Source of the DNA: an uncultured Gammaproteobacteria bacterium
GTDB taxonomy: Bacteria; Pseudomonadota; Gammaproteobacteria; HyVt-429
Assembly: GCA_947259975.1 (NCBI GenBank)
Contig: CAMYOD010000018.1
Coordinates: forward strand, 167,629-222,703
DNA: 55,075 nt
Reading direction: 5' to 3'
Each line of letters starts with the position of its first letter. Position 1 is the stretch's first letter. A model generated the notes under the pieces. It did not search any database and was not told the DNA's origin. It worked only from the letters and a program-made list of their open reading frames with translations. Positions 17,243 to 26,293 of this stretch are shown in pieces. The position numbers and the translations under genes are program-made.

Positions 17243-18739
17243 TCAGTGACGCGCACACCAGGCGAGCCAGATGTCACGACAGGCCGCCTCCAGGTTCCGG
17301 GTAAAGGCCGCGCCGTTCGTGAGCAAGGAGTGTTGCATCTGAGGCCGCAGCACCTGGCGGACGTCGGCCAGCTGTGGCAAGTCCGATATCAGTCGCTCGG
17401 CGAGTTGCAGGAACTGATCGGGCGTCTCCGCGATCCACTCGTCATGCCCCAGGTTGCTGAGAATGGAATGACCGACCCGCGCGTGATGGGTGGCGCCGAT
17501 AATTCCGATCACCGGTACCCCCATCCACAGGGCCTCGAATGTGGTCGTCGTGCCGTTATAAGGCAGGGTATCGAGCGCGACATCGACTCGGTGGTACGTC
17601 GCCAGATGTTGCGTCAGATCCGGCACCCAGGGCAGAAGCTCCAGTCGTTCCGGCGAAATGCCGCGGGCCGCGAATTCCGCCCGGGTGCGGCGGCATACCG
17701 CGGCATCGACGAGCGCCCTGGCCTTGAGGACAAGCCGGGAATGGTCAATGCTTTTCAGTAGTCGCGCCCACAGGTCGAAACAGCGTCCGCTGACCTTGGC
17801 GAAATTATTGCAGGAGCCAAACGTGATGTAACCGTTCTGCATCGCCGGGAGTGGGTTCACCGGTGGACTTGATGGTGGCCGATAGCACAGAAACGAGTTC
17901 GGCAGCCGCAGCAGTTGCTCCGTGTAATATCGCTCGGTCGACCCTGACGGGTCGGCAAAATGATCCGTGATCTTGTAGTCGACGGCGGTCAACCCGGTCG
18001 TATTGGGGTACCCCAGGTAGCTCGCCTGGATGGGTGCCGGTCTGCGGGCGAACAGCGGCAGCATACGCGTCGCGGTGTGCCCGGCGAGATCGACGAGGAT
18101 GTCTATCTCGTCGTTTCGCACCCGGGTCGCCAGGCCATCGACCCCGAGTGCCGATATATCACGCCAGTGATCGTCGGGCCCCAGGATGCGTCGCAAGGTT
18201 TGCTCGGGTAGGGGAATGTTCGAGTAACAGTAGATCCGGAACCGCGAACGATCATGCGCGAGTAGCACCGGTTCGAGGAAATGGGCCACGGGGTAGATCT
18301 GAAAAGTCGGCAATACATAGCCAATACGCAGGCGTCGCTGCGGTGATTTATCGCGCCGGTAGTCATCCGGGATCGAGCAAGCTTCTGCCGTGAGCATCGC
18401 ACCGAACGTCTTATGACCTTCAAACACGCGTTCCGGCGCAACATCGGCATAGTTGTACGCCATCAACAAGGTTGACCAAAGGGAAGAGCTGGTTGCTCCC
18501 GATGCGAGTAATTTCTCGAGCCGCTGAATCGCCTTAGCGGATTCCCCCTGATCGACATACGCGCCGCAGAGATTGATCTGCGCAGATAGATCTTCAGGAT
18601 CCAGTTGGAGCGCGCGCTCGAACAGCGCGATTGCCTCCGACAGTGCGCCGTCGCGTTTCAGACGCAGGCCTTGTTTATTGTATGCTTCCGTGGACTGGGA
18701 TTTCACGCGCTGAGACCTGTATTTCGGCGGCGCCGGCAT
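17243..18739 (-). CDS. TPR plus GT41 (SPINDLY/O-GlcNAc-transferase-like) glycosyltransferase
   Basis: A roughly 498-residue protein. Two TPR units come first (AIALFERALQLDPEDLSAQIN and GESAKAIQRLEKLLASG), then a GT41 catalytic region. Family hallmarks are RRLRIGYVLPTF, IDILVDLAGHTATRM, PAPIQASYLGYPNTTG, and the nucleotide-sugar motif LDTLPYNGTTTTFEALWMG just after HRVDVA. GT41 enzymes transfer a sugar from a UDP- or GDP-sugar to Ser/Thr of proteins. Start uncertain: ATG 18739 is chosen; ATG 18802 and GTG 18706 are in frame. No strong ribosome-binding site was found. It diverges from the carbamoyltransferase operon. The protein target is unknown; the giant protein downstream is one candidate. 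Confidence 0.85.
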   Translation of the reverse strand: MPAPPKYRSQRVKSQSTEAYNKQGLRLKRDGALSEAIALFERALQLDPEDLSAQINLCGAYVDQGESAKAIQRLEKLLASGATSSSLWSTLLMAYNYADVAPERVFEGHKTFGAMLTAEACSIPDDYRRDKSPQRRLRIGYVLPTFQIYPVAHFLEPVLLAHDRSRFRIYCYSNIPLPEQTLRRILGPDDHWRDISALGVDGLATRVRNDEIDILVDLAGHTATRMLPLFARRPAPIQASYLGYPNTTGLTAVDYKITDHFADPSGSTERYYTEQLLRLPNSFLCYRPPSSPPVNPLPAMQNGYITFGSCNNFAKVSGRCFDLWARLLKSIDHSRLVLKARALVDAAVCRRTRAEFAARGISPERLELLPWVPDLTQHLATYHRVDVALDTLPYNGTTTTFEALWMGVPVIGIIGATHHARVGHSILSNLGHDEWIAETPDQFLQLAERLISDLPQLADVRQVLRPQMQHSLLTNGAAFTRNLEAACRDIWLAWCARH

Positions 18740-18751
18740 TGGATGCAATTT

Positions 18752-18757
18752 ATTATA
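18752..18757 (-). promoter_or_regulatory. Perfect TATAAT element in the divergent intergenic region
   Basis: On the minus strand TATAAT lies 12 bases upstream of ATG 18739. No good -35 box is placed 16-18 bases further upstream. If it is a -10 box, the GT41 message would be almost leaderless or would start at GTG 18706. The same 111-base gap must hold the promoter of the plus-strand operon, for which I see no convincing boxes. Confidence 0.25.
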
Positions 18758-18850
18758 GGGGCGATGGTGCCGAGCTAGCGAATCAGGCTCACCAAGTGCC
18801 ACACAAGATACTTAAGCGCCCGATCCTTATTCTCCTACGCGAGCATAGCT

Positions 18851-20509
18851 ATGCGAGTCCTCGGTATACATCATGGGCACGGCGCCGCTGCGGCACTGAT
18901 TGAAGACGGCCGGGTCGTTGCCGATGTGGCCGAGGAGCGTTTCGTTCGCGTCAAGCACTATAGCGGCGCGCCGTATCAGTCTATCGCCTACTGTATGTCG
19001 TTGGTTCCGCAGAACGATATCGATATGGTGGCGTTTTCGTCCCATCGACGGCCAAAGGCCTGGGCGTTGGATGTCCTCGCAGGTGCGGCGCCGGAATACC
19101 GCCCGGCCGATTGGCAACGGCGACTCCCGCTGTATTTTCCGAGTTTTACACTGCGACCGGACGTGCAGGCGATCTTCGTCCCCCACCATCGTGCGCATGC
19201 GGCGGCGGCATACTACACGAGCGGCTTAGATCCCGCGGCGCGGACCCTGGTGGTGACCATGGATGGATCGGGCGATGACGATGTTGCCAATGCAATCTGG
19301 CGTGGTGAAGGTGGGAAGCTGGAGCTGTGTTACGCCGGCGGCCAGGGGACTTCGATCGGGTGGTTCTACAGTAACGTCACCGAGGCGCTGGGGTGGCAGC
19401 ACGGCGAGGGTGAAGGCAAGACCATGGGCCTGGCGGCATACGGAGATGCGGAGGACGCGCGCGGTGCGTTCGACGGACTGCATCCGCGTTTCGACCACGG
19501 TGCCGCGGTCGAGGAGCATGACTTTGGTCCCATATCCTGCGCCACCGTTAGCGGCGCGAATCACTGGCACCTCAGGGACTCCACCACGATTCAGCAACTG
19601 TTGCACAAGCACGCGCGCGAGGACCTTGCGGCAGAGGCGCAGCGCGTACTCGAACATCAGGTCATGGCGTTCGTGTTACCGTGGCTGGACAAATTGGATA
19701 CCCAAACACTGCTATGTTCCGGCGGTGTTTTTCTGAACGTCAAACTGAACCAGCGCATATGGTCATCCGGGCGGGTCAAAGACCACCAGATATTTCCCAA
19801 CCCCGGCGATGCCGGGCTCGCCGTGGGGGCCGCACTGGATGCCTATCACCGCACGCAAGCAACGGCGGAAATCGGCGCCTTGCAGGACGTGTATTGGGGG
19901 CCGCAATATTCTGACGATCGTATCGAGGCTATGCTTAAGACCCGGCGCTTACGCTTTCGGCGCCGCGATGACATTGCCGCGGATGCGGCCAGCGCGCTTG
20001 CGGACGACAAGATCGTTGCCTGGTTTCAGGGTCGGATGGAAAGCGGTCCGCGGGCGTTGGGCAATCGATCGATCCTGGCAAGTGCCGGCCGCGCGGAGAA
20101 CCGGGATATTGTCAACGAGCGCGTGAAGCAGCGGGAAACTTTCCGGCCGTTTGGCCCGAGCCTGCTGGCGGAACATCGCGATGAGTATTTGCTCAATGCG
20201 CGCAATGAAGAGTTTATGATTACATCTTTCGACATCAACGCGCGCAAGCGCGAGGCAGTGCCGGCCGTGACGCATGTTGACGGCACGGTTCGCCCGCAAA
20301 TGGTACGCGCCGAGGTCAACCCACTTTATCACCGAATGATCCAGAATTACGGTGAGTTGACTGGCGAATACCTGATTCTTAACACATCGCTCAATGTCAG
20401 GGGTGAGCCCATCGCCTGTCATCCGCGGGATGCGTTGCGTTGTTTTTTCGACAGCGGCGTCGACGTGCTGTGTCTCGGCTCTTATCTGCTTAGCAAAGAG
20501 GCGTTATAA
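18851..20509 (+). CDS. NodU/CmcH-type O-carbamoyltransferase
   Basis: A 552-residue enzyme that forms carbamoyl-adenylate from carbamoyl phosphate and ATP and transfers the carbamoyl group to a hydroxyl of a sugar, antibiotic or other acceptor. The N-terminal Kae1-like domain has VLGIHHGHGAAAALI, HHRAHAAAAY (112-121, metal-binding histidines), VVTMDGSGDD, and CSGGVFLNVKLNQ. The C-terminal domain (about 360-552) has ESGPRALGNRSIL from residue 397 and LNTSLNVRGEPI. It opens a seven-gene operon: the next start is eight bases after its stop. The acceptor cannot be predicted. Confidence 0.92.
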   Translation: MRVLGIHHGHGAAAALIEDGRVVADVAEERFVRVKHYSGAPYQSIAYCMSLVPQNDIDMVAFSSHRRPKAWALDVLAGAAPEYRPADWQRRLPLYFPSFTLRPDVQAIFVPHHRAHAAAAYYTSGLDPAARTLVVTMDGSGDDDVANAIWRGEGGKLELCYAGGQGTSIGWFYSNVTEALGWQHGEGEGKTMGLAAYGDAEDARGAFDGLHPRFDHGAAVEEHDFGPISCATVSGANHWHLRDSTTIQQLLHKHAREDLAAEAQRVLEHQVMAFVLPWLDKLDTQTLLCSGGVFLNVKLNQRIWSSGRVKDHQIFPNPGDAGLAVGAALDAYHRTQATAEIGALQDVYWGPQYSDDRIEAMLKTRRLRFRRRDDIAADAASALADDKIVAWFQGRMESGPRALGNRSILASAGRAENRDIVNERVKQRETFRPFGPSLLAEHRDEYLLNARNEEFMITSFDINARKREAVPAVTHVDGTVRPQMVRAEVNPLYHRMIQNYGELTGEYLILNTSLNVRGEPIACHPRDALRCFFDSGVDVLCLGSYLLSKEAL

Positions 20510-20517
20510 GGTGATCT

Positions 20518-21399
20518 GTGCGCAGGAAATCATCGGCGTGCCGCACAGAGGATTGCGTCGGGTCACCCAGCGGACCCGAAATGGCAATTGACATGCAGTG
20601 GCTCGCGCGCACCGCGCGCGCAGACATCTTTGTCCTGGCTGGGGATCGGCTACTCAAATTGTTCGATGCAGGGTTTCCGCAGGCATCCATTATGCAGGAG
20701 GCGGAAAACGCGGCATTGCTATACCGGGCCGGTGTACCCACGCCGGCGGTTCTGGAGGTCACGCGGCGCAATGGTCGGCTTGGCATCGTGTTCACGCGGC
20801 ACGAAGCGTGCTCCATGCTCGAGATCCTCGTGAGCGCTCCCGAGACGGCCACGGCGACCGCGGAAACGTTCGCTGCCTTGCACGCCAAGATCCATGCCGT
20901 GACCGCACATGACATGCCGCCGCAGCGCGAACAGATGCGCGCGGTGATTGTCGCGGCGCGCAGTCTGTCCACTGAAGTCAAACAGGCGGCGCTCGGCATA
21001 CTTGAAGACTTGCCCGACGATAATGTCTGCTGTCACGGCGACTTTCATCCGGAGAACGTGTTGATGACGGAGGCGGGGCCGATGGTGATCGATTGGTATG
21101 ACGCAACGCAGGGGAGTGCAGCCGCGGACGTTGCGCTGACCGAGTTATTACTGCAAACGGCCCCGCTACCACCGCAGTTACAAACGCGCAGCCCGGGAGA
21201 TGTAGAAACAATGCGCAAACACTTTCTAAGTGTCTACCGGCAACGTTACCGGCAGTTGCGCGCAGTGTCGGATGATGAAGTACGCGCCTGGCGCTTGCCC
21301 GTTGCCGTGACACGCCTGGCGGGAATCGTACAAGCCGACGTCGGCCGGGCCCTGCGCGCCGAAGTGGACGCCATGGTTGCCGCCGGCAGCGGGAGTTAG
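20518..21399 (+). CDS. APH-family phosphotransferase (aminoglycoside/choline kinase fold)
   Basis: A 293-residue kinase-like protein with Brenner motif H173-G-D-F-H-P-E-N180 (catalytic Asp175 and Asn180 in the eukaryotic-like kinase fold) and the metal-binding I191-D-W193. The N-lobe is short; LLKLFD may hold the ATP-binding Lys and EAENAALLYRAGVP the helix Glu. Members phosphorylate small molecules such as aminoglycosides, choline, homoserine or sugars. Resistance is only one possibility, and the operon context favours a biosynthetic substrate. The GTG start at 20518 has AAGGTGA at 20508-20514 before it; ATG 20581 is an alternative nearer the start of the domain. Confidence 0.8.
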   Translation: MRRKSSACRTEDCVGSPSGPEMAIDMQWLARTARADIFVLAGDRLLKLFDAGFPQASIMQEAENAALLYRAGVPTPAVLEVTRRNGRLGIVFTRHEACSMLEILVSAPETATATAETFAALHAKIHAVTAHDMPPQREQMRAVIVAARSLSTEVKQAALGILEDLPDDNVCCHGDFHPENVLMTEAGPMVIDWYDATQGSAAADVALTELLLQTAPLPPQLQTRSPGDVETMRKHFLSVYRQRYRQLRAVSDDEVRAWRLPVAVTRLAGIVQADVGRALRAEVDAMVAAGSGS

Positions 21400-21405
21400 G
21401 CTCGT

Positions 21406-21900
21406 ATGTTCTATGATCCGCTGCAATTTCCTTTCACCCGCGCACTGCGCGAGAACTGGGAAAAGATTTACGCAGAGTACCTCGGTGTCAGGTCGGAGTT
21501 GGTGGACTGGGTGGAAACAGATTTGTATGACGAGGGATGGCAGGTCTTTGGTCTGTTCGACTTTCCCGACGGCGCTGAGCTCACGGCCAATACCAAAAAG
21601 TGTCCGGTCGCCGCGCACCTGGTACGACACTACTTCGCACGGCATGGGGCAGCCGGTTTCTCGGTCCTCGCGCCGATGACGCGGATTAAGCCCCACACAG
21701 GTTACCAGGGCGAGTACCTGCGGTGTCACCTGGGGCTGCATATTCCCGATGGTGACTGTGGTCTGCGCGTCGCCGGTGAGGTCAGGCGCTGGCAAAGTGG
21801 GGACGTGCTGGTGTTCGACGATCGTGTGGAGCATGCGGCCTGGAATCTGACAGACTCGGAACGCGTCGTGATGTTGATCGATTTCGTGCCTGACCTATAG
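21406..21900 (+). CDS. Aspartyl/asparaginyl beta-hydroxylase-like Fe(II)/2OG dioxygenase
   Basis: A 164-residue single-domain protein of the Asp/Asn beta-hydroxylase (AspH/LpxO-like) cupin superfamily. The core reads IKPHTGYQGEYLRCHLGL (two-His metal site, with His97), then GDVLVFDDRVEHAAWN (His143), then SERVVMLIDF with Arg153 positioned to bind 2-oxoglutarate. Such enzymes hydroxylate protein Asp/Asn side chains, free or carrier-bound amino acids, or lipid A acyl chains (LpxO). It starts six bases after the kinase gene. In this cluster it probably hydroxylates a building block or a protein side chain, possibly creating a hydroxyl for carbamoylation or glycosylation (inference). Confidence 0.85.
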   Translation: MFYDPLQFPFTRALRENWEKIYAEYLGVRSELVDWVETDLYDEGWQVFGLFDFPDGAELTANTKKCPVAAHLVRHYFARHGAAGFSVLAPMTRIKPHTGYQGEYLRCHLGLHIPDGDCGLRVAGEVRRWQSGDVLVFDDRVEHAAWNLTDSERVVMLIDFVPDL

Positions 21901-21967
21901 GTGTATGTTTGGTTTCATCACACTCCTGTAGTCTTATAACAATCCAGCAATTCGGTGCGCGCGCCTG

Positions 21968-23140
21968 ATGACTGCTTCCATATTCGCACACCTTGGTTTT
22001 GAGCAGACGAACGACACGGTCAAGGTCCGCTATCCATCGTGTCTGCACACGTTTGAAAATGCCCGCACGGTGGCGCAGGAGTTCGACGTCGAGGTCGAGC
22101 GGCTAGCGGACGAGGCGTGGGGCGTGTGCTTTGATCGCAAGCCGGCACAGACCTATCCGGATCTGCCGAAACGCTTCTTTGCGCGACTGAACGGTTATCC
22201 CGCGCCTTATGCAACCGGGATCGACACCTATCGCAGGCCAGAGAATCCGCAGGTCAGCTGCATCGTTGTCCTGAATGAGAATCTTCCGTTTGTGCGTGAG
22301 CACTTGATCCCGTCGCTGCTTGCGAATTCTCCCGCAGAAAGCATCGAAATCATCGTCGTCTGCAACGGCGCAACCGATCCCGGTGACACGCTCGGGTTTG
22401 TCGAAACGGTCCGGTCCCGCTGGGGCGCGGTCGCACGGGCCTACAACCTGGGGGTGAGTCTGAGTCGCGGGGCCACCCTGGCGATCTTCCATGATGATGT
22501 CGTCGTCGACGATGCGGACTGGCTGGAAAAATGTCGCGCGGCGCTGGCCGCGGGCGCCACCGCCATTTCCCCCGAGATACGCGCACTCGAGCAGATCGGC
22601 GAGATTAGCGTGCCCTCACTGCCGATCGCCAAGAATGTACCGCTGGTGATCAGTAGGGCGGATTATGATCGGTCGGGCGGCTACGACGAGAATCACTACA
22701 TCGGCTACGAGGATCTCGACTTTACCCTGGCGCTCAAGCAGCGAGGTATGAGCGTGCATTTTATAGACCTGGCAGTCAGGCATTTCCATGGTATGAGCAG
22801 TACCCTCAAATATACGCGAATCGCCGGGCTTGCCGAACTCTATGCGTTTACCGCATTGCCGCGTGAGGCGATCGAAGCCTATTTTCTCGAAATCGTGCAG
22901 TCCAGCCATGCAGCGAATCAACTGGACTTTTTCCGCGTGAGCAAGGAGATTCAACTCCTGTATGTATTGCAGAAATACCAGCAGCTGTTGATGTCCATCC
23001 AGGCGCGGCCCTTTCATCGCGCGCGCCGACAGCTTGAGCGGGACCTCCGCCCGATACTACCCGCCACGCCGGCGGCGACGTTACAGCTGCTGGAACGGCT
23101 CGATCGACAGCGCTGCGGACAGAGCGTCATGCCGGGTTAA
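21968..23140 (+). CDS. GT2-family glycosyltransferase
   Basis: A 390-residue protein. An N-terminal extension of about 95 residues is not recognised. A GT-A fold glycosyltransferase domain follows at about residues 96-290: VSCIVVLNENLPFV, SIEIIVVCNGAT, AYNLGVSLSRGATLAIFHDD with the metal-binding H175-D-D177, and GGYDENHYIGYEDLDFTLAL, which contains the acceptor-side ED motif. The last about 100 residues are helical and charged. It transfers a sugar from a nucleotide sugar to an unknown acceptor. The gap after the dioxygenase gene is 67 bases, the largest within the operon. Confidence 0.85.
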   Translation: MTASIFAHLGFEQTNDTVKVRYPSCLHTFENARTVAQEFDVEVERLADEAWGVCFDRKPAQTYPDLPKRFFARLNGYPAPYATGIDTYRRPENPQVSCIVVLNENLPFVREHLIPSLLANSPAESIEIIVVCNGATDPGDTLGFVETVRSRWGAVARAYNLGVSLSRGATLAIFHDDVVVDDADWLEKCRAALAAGATAISPEIRALEQIGEISVPSLPIAKNVPLVISRADYDRSGGYDENHYIGYEDLDFTLALKQRGMSVHFIDLAVRHFHGMSSTLKYTRIAGLAELYAFTALPREAIEAYFLEIVQSSHAANQLDFFRVSKEIQLLYVLQKYQQLLMSIQARPFHRARRQLERDLRPILPATPAATLQLLERLDRQRCGQSVMPG

Positions 23141-23149
23141 TATCGGGGT

Positions 23150-24295
23150 ATGGCGAGTCCGCGGCTGTTATTTTTTTTCTCCAATGACTTTGGTGAGGTC
23201 GTAAACGCCAGCTTGTTTCTGGCCGCGCAGCCGCTGGCGGTCCATTTCGCGCTGCCGCCCCGGCTGCTGGCGTACCAGGACCGGCCGGACATCCCCACCC
23301 GGTCCTACACCGATGTAGCGGACATGCGGAGCATCGTGGCGGAGGTCGAGCCGGATATCGTCATGCTCTGTTCCGGCTATTTATTCAGCGTGAATGGGCT
23401 CATCGAGCCCGATGCAGTGGCATCGTTTGTACAGTATCTGAAGCGCGCGGGGATTCCCGTCGTGACAACAGACCCATGGCTCAAGTTCTGGAAGCTGCAT
23501 CCGCAACAAACATTCGCGCTGGACCTTGTAACCGATCCCGCGAAACGTGCGTCGTGGGCGCGTCGCCTGCGGGCATTGCAGGACTATCTGGACAACCTCT
23601 TTGCCAATGTCCCGCATCTGTATGCAATGCCGTTCAGTACGCCAGTTGTCACGAGTTATGCGTTTTTCAATCCGACCGCGGCGCAGGAGTTCTCCGGTAT
23701 GTCAGGCACGGACGCAGCGGGAGTCGATCGTTGGGTGTTCGTCCTGTCGGAAGAAGATTTGAAAGTACAGTTATTCGAACATAAGCAGGCGTTTGTCGAG
23801 GCACTCAAAATGCGCTTTCGCGAAATATTGTCAGTGCCGGAAAATTGCATATCGTTGATCGCGCCCGACCGACTCACACGCGAGCTTGCGAATGATTTTT
23901 CCGGCGAGGACAGAATAACGTTCCCGCCCTTTTTGGGTTTCGCGGCGTTTCGCGCCCTGGTCGCGGGCGCCAAGATCGTGTTCTACTGGAACATTCTCTC
24001 GGCGTCGCTGCAGTATTGTCTGTATTACGGCACCTCGCCCGTGTTCCTTGCTTTCGGACATCAAGCCCGCTTGAACGAGGGCCTCAGCCAGCATGTGATC
24101 GAGCACGTTTACCAGGGCGCCAATCCACCCTCTATGAGTCTGTTTACGCCCATCGAGCCCGTGGCCGACCGGTTGCTTGAGAAACTCGATACCGAGTCGG
24201 TGAGAAAATTCCTGCACGCTCGCTATGCGGAAAACCGCACGCCGCTGGATATCGTGTCGGACATCTTGCGGTCGCAACCCGGGGATGCGGCATGA
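23150..24295 (+). CDS. Unrecognised cytoplasmic protein, GT-B-like features
   Basis: A 381-residue protein I cannot assign. It opens with a beta strand and loop (RLLFFFSNDFGEVVNA), as in GT-B glycosyltransferases. A second Rossmann-like set of strands follows: EPDIVMLCSGYLFSVNGL, AGIPVVTTDPWLKFW, WVFVLSEEDLK and, late in the chain, YGTSPVFLAFGHQARLNEGL, where a nucleotide-sugar site would lie. There is no signal peptide or membrane helix. Its start is nine bases after the glycosyltransferase stop, and its stop overlaps the aminotransferase start by four bases (ATGA), so it is surely translated with them. A glycosyltransferase-like role is a guess from fold hints and context. Confidence 0.6.
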   Translation: MASPRLLFFFSNDFGEVVNASLFLAAQPLAVHFALPPRLLAYQDRPDIPTRSYTDVADMRSIVAEVEPDIVMLCSGYLFSVNGLIEPDAVASFVQYLKRAGIPVVTTDPWLKFWKLHPQQTFALDLVTDPAKRASWARRLRALQDYLDNLFANVPHLYAMPFSTPVVTSYAFFNPTAAQEFSGMSGTDAAGVDRWVFVLSEEDLKVQLFEHKQAFVEALKMRFREILSVPENCISLIAPDRLTRELANDFSGEDRITFPPFLGFAAFRALVAGAKIVFYWNILSASLQYCLYYGTSPVFLAFGHQARLNEGLSQHVIEHVYQGANPPSMSLFTPIEPVADRLLEKLDTESVRKFLHARYAENRTPLDIVSDILRSQPGDAA

Positions 24296-25407
24296 GCGAA
24301 TCGTTAATCATCGCCCGGAGCAGGGATGAGCTGCTTTACGATCAGGACGGTGTCGCGTACACCGATCTTTGTATGGGTTACGGGTCCGTTTGGCTGGGGC
24401 ATGCCAACGAGGCTGTACGCACCGCCGTGTGTGCACAACTCGCCGAGCATGCCTCGCCCGGCTATCTCGCGAGCGCGGCGGCAAACCGGGCGTACGCTGC
24501 ACTGGCCGGGTTTCTGCCCGCCAGCCACCATGTCGCGGGGCTCTACAGTACCGGCATGGAGGCGATGGAGTTTGCGCTGCGAGTCTGTTGTGCGCACACC
24601 GGGCGTGCCGACATCGCCGGGTTCGCGGGCAGCACACACGGTAAATCCTTCGTTACGGCGGCCCTGGGTTGGGAGCCCCCGTATCAGCAATTACCCAACA
24701 TCCATCGTCTGCCCTTCGTGCGCGACAAGACCGAGAACGAAATACTCGATGCGCTGCGTGCGATGTTGAAGGCGCGGCCGCTGGCCGCAATCGTGGTTGA
24801 ACCGGTGCAAATGTCGGCCGGCGGTTTTCATGCCTCGGACGCGTTCTACGCCGACGTCTATGAGCTTGCCAGGGCGCACGGTGCGCTGCTCGTATTCGAT
24901 GAAATCGTGACTGGTTTCTACCGCACCGGTGAGCCTTTTTATTTTTCCCGGCTTCCGTTTGTGCCCGATATCGTCCTATTGGGCAAGGGGATGGCCAACG
25001 GCCTGCAGGCCTCGGCCGTGGCATTGCGCAATGATATCGGTATCGATCGCGACACGGTGCGGCCGGGCAGTACGTTTGTTAATCACCCGGTCACGGCGGC
25101 AGCGATCCAGGCGACACTTGCCGAGTTGTCGGCCCTTGAGCCGAAGCGCAGGGTGGCGGGGCTGGAGGCCGTGATCCGCGATGCCTTGCCGGCGGAGTCC
25201 TTGCGTGGACTGGGCGCGATGTGGTGTCTGCAGCTACCGACGCAGGTCGAGGCGCGCGAGTTTGCGACAAAACTCGTCGAGCGTAACGTGATCGTAAGTT
25301 ACTATGCGAACTACGTCCGACTCTTGCCCGCGTTGACGATGAATACAGCCACGCTGGCACAAGCCTGTAGAGCAATACGCGAAGTTTATGATCATCCGGA
25401 CCAGTAA
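24292..25407 (+). CDS. Class III PLP-dependent aminotransferase
   Basis: A 371-residue enzyme of the class III aminotransferase family (glutamate-1-semialdehyde aminomutase and ornithine/GABA aminotransferase relatives). Visible elements are YSTGMEAMEFALR, AGFAGSTHGKSF, IVVEPVQMSAGGF, VFDEIVTGFYRTGE with the PLP-binding Asp203, LLGKGMANG with the Schiff-base Lys232, and GSTFVNHPVTAAA. It is about 50 residues shorter than typical members, mainly at the N-terminus. It probably installs or moves an amino group on a sugar or acyl chain. It is translationally coupled to both neighbours. Confidence 0.9.
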   Translation: MSESLIIARSRDELLYDQDGVAYTDLCMGYGSVWLGHANEAVRTAVCAQLAEHASPGYLASAAANRAYAALAGFLPASHHVAGLYSTGMEAMEFALRVCCAHTGRADIAGFAGSTHGKSFVTAALGWEPPYQQLPNIHRLPFVRDKTENEILDALRAMLKARPLAAIVVEPVQMSAGGFHASDAFYADVYELARAHGALLVFDEIVTGFYRTGEPFYFSRLPFVPDIVLLGKGMANGLQASAVALRNDIGIDRDTVRPGSTFVNHPVTAAAIQATLAELSALEPKRRVAGLEAVIRDALPAESLRGLGAMWCLQLPTQVEAREFATKLVERNVIVSYYANYVRLLPALTMNTATLAQACRAIREVYDHPDQ

Positions 25408-25954
25408 TATTTCGCTGGTTTCCTTCAGCCCCGAGCATATCGAAACGATTTATCAAATTCGTAACGATGAATCGGTGCGGGCAGGTATGCGCGATACCGC
25501 GCCGATCCCCTGGGAAAGCCATGTCCGCTGGGCGCAGGAAAACCTGATCGATCAACGCAAGCAGGAACTGTTTGTCGTTTTTCAGGATGACGCGCCGGTC
25601 GGAATCGCACTACTCAGAGATTTTGGCCCGCACAGCGCCGAGATCGGGATCATTATCCGCAACGCGGCGTCATACCCCATGGCGAGTTATTTCGCGGCCT
25701 ATCTACTCGCCCATTATGCGTTTTATCACCTCGATATGGAGGTGCTTTACAGCGAGGTGCCGCGGCACAATGAGCGGGCGTTGCGGTTCAACTTGAAATG
25801 CGGATTCGTGCCGGCCGCCGCGCCGGACGACGAATATCATCACCTCAAGCTGGTGCGCGACACGGCCGTCATTCGCGATCTGCACAAAAAGTTTGGCGCG
25901 CGTCACAACATCGAGGTCATTCCAGAAGCCGATGAATTACTGTCCGAGCGATAA
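25388..25954 (+). CDS. GNAT-family N-acyltransferase (PseH/RimJ-like)
   Basis: A 188-residue GNAT protein resembling the RimJ/PseH branch: NISLVSFSPEHIETIYQIRND, LFVVFQDDAPVGIALLRD, AEIGIIIRN, and LYSEVPRHNERALRFNLKCG followed by FVPAA. These correspond to the beta4-alpha3 acyl-CoA loop and the late NxxA helix. It starts inside the aminotransferase gene (20-base overlap). An aminotransferase followed by an N-acetyltransferase is the logic of amino-sugar pathways such as pseudaminic acid, though PseC is a different aminotransferase class, so the substrate is left open. It is the last gene of the operon. Confidence 0.85.
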   Translation: MIIRTSNISLVSFSPEHIETIYQIRNDESVRAGMRDTAPIPWESHVRWAQENLIDQRKQELFVVFQDDAPVGIALLRDFGPHSAEIGIIIRNAASYPMASYFAAYLLAHYAFYHLDMEVLYSEVPRHNERALRFNLKCGFVPAAAPDDEYHHLKLVRDTAVIRDLHKKFGARHNIEVIPEADELLSER

Positions 25955-26293
25955 GCGTGTTTCCCGTTGCTTATCGGTGCAGGTTTGCCACCGCTGCGAC
26001 AATCCTGGCAGACGTTTCATGGCGCCGGCAGCCGAAACCTATTTTCGTCGTGAAGTGAGGGGCCCGGCCGCGTCCCACGTCCTTCGCGAGCACGCGCGAA
26101 CTGTAGGGGAATAGAACGCCGCGAGTGGCGCTGCGCGCCGGGTAATCCTCGGCTATGCTGTAGTGGATGTATGGCGCTGCGGCCACCGGGTCAGATATGA
26201 CAATTGCATGACGGTGGTCAATTCGGTGCGCCGTCAAAAACGTGGCACTCTGGCAGTTCCGCCTTGGATGTGAAACAATAATATATACGTTCA

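Noticed and set aside
20518-21399. APH-family gene as an antibiotic resistance gene
   Set aside because: The kinase motifs fit the whole superfamily, and the gene is embedded in a tight biosynthetic operon without resistance or mobile-element context.
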